From the NCBI GenBank assembly GCA_041628815.1, contig JBFKOL010000315.1:1-5117 (forward strand): a stretch of DNA of 5,117 nt, in the 5' to 3' direction. Source of the stretch: JBFKOL01 sp041628815 (GTDB lineage Bacteria > Bacteroidota > Bacteroidia > Chitinophagales > Saprospiraceae). This document shows, piece after piece, positions 1 through 5,117 of this stretch (position 1 is its first letter; each line of letters opens with the position of its first letter). The notes below the pieces were generated by a model, which ran no database searches, was not told the DNA's origin, and saw only the letters and a program-made list of their open reading frames with translations. The position numbers and the translations under genes are program-made.

Positions 1-2001
1 AAATGGTTGATAGGAGGTATGTTATTCATGGTCGGTATGGCTATGGAAATGAATGCCAATCACTTGCAGATGACTTACTATTTGGGAATGATCCTTTTGA
101 TTTATGTTTTCATAGAAATCGTAGTATACATAAGAAAGCAAGAATGGCGTGATTTATTAAAGATTGGGGGTATATTGCTATCTGGCCTTGTTCTTTCCAT
201 TGCTTCGTCCAGTCTGATCATTCTTACAACATTCGAGCATTCCAAGCAAACCATGAGAGGTGAACCCATCTTGCAAAAGACAGCTAATGCCGAGGCTACT
301 TCCAGTAGCGAAGTAGAAGGATTGGAATGGAATTATGCCATGCAATGGAGCAATGGGCTTAAGGATTTGATGACATCGATAGTGCCTGGCGCTGTTGGAG
401 GATCGACGGTTGAAAAGGTAAGCCAGGATAGCAAGTTTGCTGTAGAAGTGCGTAGACTTGGCAGCAGAACAGACCGGGCACCTCTCTACTGGGGTGCTTT
501 GCCCTTTACAAGCGGGCCCATTTATTATGGTGCTGTTATGGTATTCCTATTTCTTTTCGGCCTTGGCACAATCAAGGGACGACTGAAGTGGTGGGTGCTG
601 TCTGCCGTGATATTGACATTCCTGGTGTCACTTGGTAAAAACTTCGAATCTTTTAACCGTCTAATATTTGATTACTTGCCGATGTTTAACAAGTTTAGAG
701 CACCAAGCAGCATCACCAGTGTGACCGCTTTGTTGATACCTTTTCTGGGTATCCTGGCACTTAATCAACTGATCACAAAGCAGGATAAGGCGGAAACTTT
801 GAAATACCTCAAATGGGCAGGAGGGAGCATGGTTGCAGTCCTATTATTGCTTGCCCTGGCTGGTCCTGCTTTGTTTGATTTTTCATCTCCACGAGATGCG
901 ACTTACGCACAACAGGCTGGTCTTGTTGATGCACTGATTTCCGACAGGAAAGCATTGCTTAGGAGTGATGCCCTCAGGTCAGTACTCTTCGTCATCCTCA
1001 CCGGTGGTGCCATCTGGCTGTTTGTCCAAAAGAAGATTGGGAAAGGCGCCTTACTCGGGGTTATGGGCATCCTTACGCTTGTCGATTTATGGGGCGTGGG
1101 CAAACGATACCTGGACAAGGATCATTTCGTCGCGTCCGTGACTTATGAGAATCAATTCAACCCCAGGCCTGTAGACGAAGAAATATTCGCTCTCGAACCA
1201 CAAGGCAGGGGTTATTATCGCGTGCTGGATCTTAGTATTAGCACCTTTGAATCTTCACAGACCAGCTACTTTCACAATACTGTGGGAGGATATCATCCGG
1301 CCAAACTGCAAAGGTACCAGGATCTTATAGCAGAACATATTACCAAAGGAAACATTGGTGTCCTGAATATGCTCAACACCAAATACATCATAAACCAAAA
1401 CCAACAATTGCAATTGAACAACGAGGCATTGGGACCTGCCTGGTTTGTTGAAGCCATCGAGAAAGTAAGTACTCCCAATGAAGAAATCGATGTACTTGAT
1501 TCCATGGATCCGGCAACCGTGGCAGTAGTACTGGAAAATGAGTTTGGCGACTACATCGGAGACTTCGATCCGCAAAAAAGTGGGTTGATAACCCTTGAAT
1601 CGTATGCACCCCATCGGTTGAAATATACTACAAGCGCCTCTTCACCTCAATTTGCTGTCTTCTCTGAAATCTGGTATGGACCAGATAAGGGCTGGCAGGC
1701 CTACCTGGATGGGGAACCCGTACCGCACGTCAGGGTAAATTATGTGTTGCGCGGTATGAAGATCCCGTCGGGTAATCACGAGATAGAGTTTGTCTTCAGA
1801 CCGAAAACATTCATTATAGGCAAACAATTAACTACAATATTTTCAATCTTAATTGTAGGATTATTTGGAGCGATGATTGTCAGAAACGGATATCTTCTTT
1901 GGAAAGAGGACGAGCGTCTTCCAACCAGACCATCTAAAAAAGGGAGTCAAACAACCAAAAAGGCCAAGTCGAGAACTAGAAAAAAAGATCCTAAAAAATG
2001 A
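1..2001 (+). CDS. YfhO-family polytopic membrane protein, 5' partial (C-terminal 666 codons)
   Basis: The reading frame is open from the first base (AAA TGG TTG...), so the gene starts upstream; family members in Bacteroidota are usually about 800 residues or more, so perhaps 150-200 are missing. Counting from the first codon in the window, NANHLQMTYY (18-27) precedes a membrane segment, and further hydrophobic segments lie near 55-75, 174-191, 198-212, 242-258, 274-292, 327-342 and 349-365. The family-typical FNKFRAPSS is at 229-237. A long soluble, probably extracytoplasmic region (about 370-605) ends with GWQAYLDGE (564-572) and an RVNYVLRG...IPSGNHEIEFVFRP stretch (578-601), hallmarks of the YfhO C-terminus. 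A last membrane helix (about 609-628) is followed by a Lys/Arg-rich tail (644-666). YfhO proteins resemble GT-C glycosyltransferases; Bacillus YfhO is linked to lipoteichoic acid glycosylation, but the role in Bacteroidota is not settled. The stop overlaps the start of the PIG-L gene. Family assignment is firm; substrate is unknown. Confidence 0.93.
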   Translation, partial: KWLIGGMLFMVGMAMEMNANHLQMTYYLGMILLIYVFIEIVVYIRKQEWRDLLKIGGILLSGLVLSIASSSLIILTTFEHSKQTMRGEPILQKTANAEATSSSEVEGLEWNYAMQWSNGLKDLMTSIVPGAVGGSTVEKVSQDSKFAVEVRRLGSRTDRAPLYWGALPFTSGPIYYGAVMVFLFLFGLGTIKGRLKWWVLSAVILTFLVSLGKNFESFNRLIFDYLPMFNKFRAPSSITSVTALLIPFLGILALNQLITKQDKAETLKYLKWAGGSMVAVLLLLALAGPALFDFSSPRDATYAQQAGLVDALISDRKALLRSDALRSVLFVILTGGAIWLFVQKKIGKGALLGVMGILTLVDLWGVGKRYLDKDHFVASVTYENQFNPRPVDEEIFALEPQGRGYYRVLDLSISTFESSQTSYFHNTVGGYHPAKLQRYQDLIAEHITKGNIGVLNMLNTKYIINQNQQLQLNNEALGPAWFVEAIEKVSTPNEEIDVLDSMDPATVAVVLENEFGDYIGDFDPQKSGLITLESYAPHRLKYTTSASSPQFAVFSEIWYGPDKGWQAYLDGEPVPHVRVNYVLRGMKIPSGNHEIEFVFRPKTFIIGKQLTTIFSILIVGLFGAMIVRNGYLLWKEDERLPTRPSKKGSQTTKKAKSRTRKKDPKK

Positions 2002-2621
2002 ACAAGATTTTAGTTTTAGCTGCTCATCCTGACGATGGTGAATTATCTTCCGGAGGTACTATTAAGAGATTCAGAGATGAAAACAAGGAAGTGTGGTATG
2101 TAGCATTTTCGCCTTGTATCAAGTCGCTACCCAAAGGATCATCCGCCCATATTTTATTTGATGAATTAAAACAAGCCTTGGCTTATTTGTCTGTTGATGA
2201 GGACAATATCATCACCTTTTCTTACCCGGTTAGAGAGTTTCCAAAATACAGGCAGGACATTCTCGAAGACTTGATACGACTAAAGAAGCAATTGCGTCCT
2301 GATTTGGTTTTGTTGCCCAATAGTAACGACGTACACCAAGATCATCATCAACTTTATCTGGAAGGAGTCAGAGCATTTAAAGAAACTAGACTGTTGGGTT
2401 ACGAGTTGCCGTGGAACTCTCTTTCCTTTCAATCAAATTTTCATATAAGACTCTCTAGCCAATGTATCGATTCTAAAATCCAGGCTTTGAAAGTTTATAG
2501 TTCTCAGAATCACCGATCTTATTTCAAACCGGAATTTATCCGCTCGTGGGCGGTGTCACGGGGAATCCAGGCAAATACCGAATTTGCAGAGGCATTCCAG
2601 ATGATTAAGTGGTTTGTGTGA
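1998..2621 (+). CDS. PIG-L/LmbE-family zinc-dependent N-deacetylase
   Basis: This complete 207-residue protein has the PIG-L fold signatures. AHPDDGELSSGGT (9-21) carries the HPDD motif: His10 and Asp13 are expected zinc ligands and Asp12 the general base. HQDHH (113-117) supplies the third zinc ligand, most likely His116. The segments LGYELPWNS (133-141), ALKVYSSQ (163-170) and FAEAF (196-200) match PIG-L proteins of polysaccharide regions. Family members remove the acetyl group from N-acetylglucosamine-type sugars on lipids, thiol precursors or antibiotics; the substrate here is unknown. There is no signal peptide, so it should be cytoplasmic. The ATG is chosen because AHPDD normally lies about 8 residues from the start and because ATGA overlaps the YfhO stop, which suggests translational coupling. 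Only A-rich sequence precedes the start, with no Shine-Dalgarno, as is common in Bacteroidota. The 3' end runs 17 bp into the convergent gene. Confidence 0.95.
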   Translation: MNKILVLAAHPDDGELSSGGTIKRFRDENKEVWYVAFSPCIKSLPKGSSAHILFDELKQALAYLSVDEDNIITFSYPVREFPKYRQDILEDLIRLKKQLRPDLVLLPNSNDVHQDHHQLYLEGVRAFKETRLLGYELPWNSLSFQSNFHIRLSSQCIDSKIQALKVYSSQNHRSYFKPEFIRSWAVSRGIQANTEFAEAFQMIKWFV

Positions 2622-3720
2622 TATCAGTCATGACCGACGGATCTATTTGGTCTGTGAGGTGCACAAAATCCTGAACTGCCCAACAATCATCAAAAGGTAC
2701 GATATCAATCAGCCCTCTGTCAGGATTAAACAAAACAATTGAATTCCTGTTTGAATCGATGGTAGCGATAAAGTCATTTACCCAGTGAGAATTTTGTAAC
2801 CATTCCAAATCGCCCAGGAATTCCGGTTTGCCTGGCAGATTTTTGAAATCATAGGAGACCCTAAGTTGTCCATTTTGCAGTATGACTTCTCCTGATCCAG
2901 TGTTTGTGGCCATTATTGAGCCGTTCAATTTTCTGCCTCCGTGTGGGTTTTTCAAACCGGAGAGCAAGGAAGTGCTCGTTCCATTGTCTAAATTGATTGT
3001 AAGGACTTTTCCCGCATGGAAGAGTGTTCCGACTACATTCTGGGGGTCCGAAGAATCATAATAGGCACTGTTTATAAATGCCGCTCTCATGGCTGTAGGT
3101 AAATAGTCCCGCTTTGGATCTTGAATAAAAAAAACTTCTTTTTTCTGCCTCCTTAACTCTTCTGCATGGTTTTCATCTCTCGTTAGAAATATTGAATTTC
3201 CATTGCTTGGGTTTACACCCATGTTTAACCCATTTTCCCAAGCGCACCATTCTCGGATTATGGCGTTCTTTCTAAAATTGACTTCGATCAAAGTGTCTAA
3301 TCCGGAAGATGATATAAGCAGCAAATCTTCATCATAAGGAGAAAATTCAACCGTGTGTACATAAGACAGCCAGTCATTTTCAACCGTATAGTGATCTCTG
3401 TCTTCCCATACGTGCACGCAACTTGCCGTACTTAGTGCCAATTTATTTTTCAATATGTGAATTCCCCTGGGTTCACGATCTTTAATAATGATTTCACTTT
3501 TTTCAATTTTGCCTTCGTTAATGTGAAGGTGAACTACGCCACCAATGGCTGGTGTCCTTCTCTCCATACTGCCGGATCTTCCGGTGACACCTTTTTTGGA
3601 CTTCAACCATCTTTTACGGATGGAATCCAAATCGAAACTTTTTACGGTCAGTAAGAAATGAATGCTTCCGTAAAAGTGATGATCCTTAGTAAAAGAACTG
3701 ATATCAATGTTGCTATGCAC
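2605..3720 (-). CDS. Uncharacterised cytoplasmic beta-propeller-like protein (371 aa)
   Basis: I do not recognise a named family. The protein lacks a signal peptide and membrane helices and reads as repeated beta-strand units: about 84-106 (RGIHIL...STASCVHVWE), 120-158 (VHTVEFSP...LLLISSSGLDTLIEV), 163-200, 212-247 (FINSAYY...VVGTLFHAGKVLTINL), 257-292 (NPHGGRKLNGSIMATNTGSGEVI), 308-340 (SHWVNDFIATIDSNRNSIVLFNP) and a final piece near 345-360. This spacing suggests a six- or seven-bladed propeller. His88, His122, His260 and His312 sit at similar points at the start of repeats, with Asn217 in the same place in another; they could line a central pocket. The first 55 residues are basic in part (RKRWLKSKKG, 35-44). 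The GTG start overlaps the last 8 bp of the glycosyltransferase gene; the next in-frame ATG is only at codon 52, so GTG at 3718-3720 is favoured. Coupling to the glycosyltransferase suggests a related role, for example sugar modification or sensing, but this is inference. It could instead be a non-catalytic scaffold. Confidence 0.85.
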   Translation of the reverse strand: MHSNIDISSFTKDHHFYGSIHFLLTVKSFDLDSIRKRWLKSKKGVTGRSGSMERRTPAIGGVVHLHINEGKIEKSEIIIKDREPRGIHILKNKLALSTASCVHVWEDRDHYTVENDWLSYVHTVEFSPYDEDLLLISSSGLDTLIEVNFRKNAIIREWCAWENGLNMGVNPSNGNSIFLTRDENHAEELRRQKKEVFFIQDPKRDYLPTAMRAAFINSAYYDSSDPQNVVGTLFHAGKVLTINLDNGTSTSLLSGLKNPHGGRKLNGSIMATNTGSGEVILQNGQLRVSYDFKNLPGKPEFLGDLEWLQNSHWVNDFIATIDSNRNSIVLFNPDRGLIDIVPFDDCWAVQDFVHLTDQIDPSVMTDITQTT

Positions 3721-5017
3721 CCGGTACAGTAATTTGATTAAGGATTTGACTCATATGTTCAGTCAATGCGACTCTGCTGAATTTCTCTTGAGCCTTGGAT
3801 CTGGTTTTAATCGATGTGCCGGTTTTCAACCATTGAAAGTATTGAGATTTAATCCGACTCTTTATTGATTCGTAATCTTCATAGTCCAGCATTTGGTGTT
3901 TATTGCATATTTTCAGTATAGCTGCAGCATCACCGTCTGTTGGTCCAATCGCCAATATGGCAGATCCAGATGCAATGTATTCAAAGATTTTGCCCGTAAT
4001 CAGTGATTTAGCACTCTTCGCCTGAGGAATGGGTAAAAGAAGTAAATCGGAACTCATCATGAATCTTATAGCCTTTTCGTGGGAAACATAGGGTATCTTT
4101 TCAGTCATTTCCAGTAACTCCCACTTGTCTATCGCCTTGAGAATTTGGGTATTTATGTTGCCGATAAATCGAATCTTGAATCTTGAGAATTCATCGTGAT
4201 TCTTCTTTAGTTCAGAAATTGACCTCCATAGAGTTTCAATGTTCTGATTGTATTTAAAATTACCGATGTAAGAAAGATAGAAATTAGCATTTGGCTGAAT
4301 TACAAGATTAGGAAAGTCATCTGGGTCATAACCATTGCTCACAACGGATATTTTCCTTGACCGGTCCCTGAATTCTTTTTCCAACGAATGACTGACAACC
4401 GTTATGTGGTCGGCTGTTGAAAGTACTTCGGATTCTAACTTGAAATCTCTGGCCTTGCTAGATGCTGTGCGATGTAGAAATTCATTGTAATATATGGTCG
4501 TCCATGGATCGCGTAGATCGGCGAGCCATGGTATTTTATATTTTCTTTTTAAATAAAGTCCAATGAGATGAGTGCTGTGAGGGGGGCCAGTAGTAACGAT
4601 AGCGTCAACATTTTCTTCTTTGATAATCTTTGAAGCCTTAGGAATCGCCATAATTTTCCAACCCTTGCGGGCATCAGGAATAAACCAATTGGCCCTTATA
4701 TAATTTGCCGCTCTTACAAGAAATGAATGATGGTCCTTTATATCACCCATTCCAATTTGCTTAGATTTCCTTCTTCCTCCTCTTAAAAGATCATAAACCT
4801 GAAAAGGTTCTATTGATCTTGCCTTATAAACCTGTATTCCTTCTGGGATGTTGTCAAAAAGACTAGCGTCGGTATTGGAGTAATATCCATTTTTAACGGT
4901 CAATATGACCGGATGCCAATTAAATTGACCCAAATACTTCACAAATTTAAGCCACCTTTGAACACCGGGCCCAGAGCTGGGTGGCCAATAATAGGTGATA
5001 ATCAAAATCTTTTTCAT
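3713..5017 (-). CDS. Family 4 (GT-B fold) glycosyltransferase
   Basis: This complete 434-residue protein should transfer a sugar from a nucleotide-sugar donor to a lipid-linked or polysaccharide acceptor on the cytoplasmic face of the membrane. The N-terminal Rossmann domain opens with ILIITYYWPPSSGPGVQR (4-21), the glycine-rich acceptor loop, followed by TGPPHSTHLIG (143-153) and LADLRDPW (165-172). The domain linker includes SNGYDPDDF (227-235). The donor-binding domain starts at YIGNF (250-254) and includes the region KIFEYIASGSAILAIGP (343-359), in which Glu346 is the likely first Glu of the GT4 EX7E-type motif; the second position is not Glu here. Length fits the family. ATG at 5015-5017 is chosen over the in-frame TTG at 5045-5047, because the family begins with MKKILIITYYWPP and the ten extra residues (MTCTKLVCCR) do not resemble it. 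It is the first gene of the leftward pair and overlaps the next gene by 8 bp. Donor and acceptor cannot be told from sequence. Confidence 0.94.
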   Translation of the reverse strand: MKKILIITYYWPPSSGPGVQRWLKFVKYLGQFNWHPVILTVKNGYYSNTDASLFDNIPEGIQVYKARSIEPFQVYDLLRGGRRKSKQIGMGDIKDHHSFLVRAANYIRANWFIPDARKGWKIMAIPKASKIIKEENVDAIVTTGPPHSTHLIGLYLKRKYKIPWLADLRDPWTTIYYNEFLHRTASSKARDFKLESEVLSTADHITVVSHSLEKEFRDRSRKISVVSNGYDPDDFPNLVIQPNANFYLSYIGNFKYNQNIETLWRSISELKKNHDEFSRFKIRFIGNINTQILKAIDKWELLEMTEKIPYVSHEKAIRFMMSSDLLLLPIPQAKSAKSLITGKIFEYIASGSAILAIGPTDGDAAAILKICNKHQMLDYEDYESIKSRIKSQYFQWLKTGTSIKTRSKAQEKFSRVALTEHMSQILNQITVPGA

Positions 5018-5117
5018 CCTACAACAAACCAGTTTTGTACAAGTCAACCCTAAACATATTAAAAAAATATATAATTTAACTTATGAATTGCGACATATGG
5101 CCAGCAGGATGAGACAA
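5018..5117. other. A/T-rich upstream flank of the glycosyltransferase; edge of window
   Basis: This 100 bp stretch holds no gene I can establish. Bases 5060-5080 are almost pure A/T. On the plus strand an ATG at 5097-5099 opens a frame to the window edge (MASRMRQ...), which could be the start of a divergent gene. On the minus strand all three frames are open from the edge until stops between about 5061 and 5084, so the end of an upstream leftward gene is equally possible. With about seven codons visible, neither can be preferred. No hairpin plus T-run terminator was seen. Confidence 0.4.
5051..5058 (-). promoter_or_regulatory. Possible Bacteroidota -7 element upstream of the glycosyltransferase
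   Basis: Read on the minus strand these bases are TATGTTTA, seven of eight matches to the Bacteroidota -7 consensus TAnnTTTG, and they lie about 33 bp before the chosen ATG in an A/T-rich stretch. No convincing -33 TTTG element lies at the usual distance, so this is only a weak candidate for the promoter of the leftward gene pair. Confidence 0.22.

Noticed and set aside
12..30. AGGAGGT at 12-18 with an in-frame ATG at 28-30, resembling a ribosome binding site and start for the first gene
   Set aside because: The frame is open to the window edge, and the visible protein lacks the N-terminal part normal for YfhO proteins. The purine run also encodes an Ile-Gly-Gly stretch. An internal start cannot be fully excluded but is unlikely.
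903..1827. Several open frames of 61-119 codons on the minus strand inside the YfhO gene
   Set aside because: They lie wholly within a well-supported gene, have compositions without recognisable domains, and overlap each other in different frames; they are shadows.
3457..3654. A 65-codon plus-strand open frame inside the propeller gene
   Set aside because: It is antisense to a longer gene with consistent coding character and shows no recognisable motif.
2605..3720. Assignment of the propeller-like protein to carotenoid oxygenases or virginiamycin B lyases
   Set aside because: Only the recurring histidines and propeller-like repeats are shared; no family-specific motif beyond that could be seen.
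5018..5047. N-terminal extension of the glycosyltransferase from a TTG at 5045-5047
   Set aside because: The extra residues MTCTKLVCCR do not resemble the family, whereas ATG at 5015-5017 gives the typical MKKILIITYYWPP start.
5060..5080. A/T run as an intrinsic terminator for an upstream leftward gene
   Set aside because: No G+C-bearing inverted repeat precedes the T-run on either strand.

Overview
The window most likely comes from the chromosome of a Bacteroidota bacterium. The large YfhO-family membrane protein, the PIG-L deacetylase with a GYELPWNS-type segment, and the family 4 glycosyltransferase starting MKKILIITYYWPPSSGPGVQR all look like proteins of that phylum. The start sites also fit: coding starts lack clear Shine-Dalgarno sequences and are preceded by A/T-rich DNA. 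No RNA gene, CRISPR array, insertion sequence or sizeable repeat was seen.

Layout. Positions 1-2001 (+) hold the C-terminal 666 codons of a YfhO-family polytopic membrane protein whose start lies outside the window. Positions 1998-2621 (+) hold a complete PIG-L/LmbE-type deacetylase that overlaps the YfhO gene by an ATGA. Converging from the right are a complete GT4 glycosyltransferase (3713-5017, -) and, 8 bp overlapped with it, an unrecognised beta-propeller-like protein (2605-3720, -). The two gene pairs meet tail to tail and overlap by 17 bp, so the window is almost entirely coding. Only the last 100 bp or so (5018-5117) is possibly non-coding; it is A/T-rich and may hold the promoter of the leftward pair.

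How the genes may work together. Three of the four products belong to families that act on glycans or glycolipids: a GT-C-like membrane protein, a Zn-dependent N-deacetylase, and a nucleotide-sugar-dependent GT-B glycosyltransferase. The simplest reading is part of a cell-surface polysaccharide or glycolipid assembly region, with two translationally coupled gene pairs. The fourth protein has no signal peptide and matches no family I can name. It shows propeller-like repeats with a histidine, or another polar residue, recurring near the start of most repeats. It is the most interesting item here, and any enzymatic role is inference. Nothing in the window shows a defence system or mobile element.
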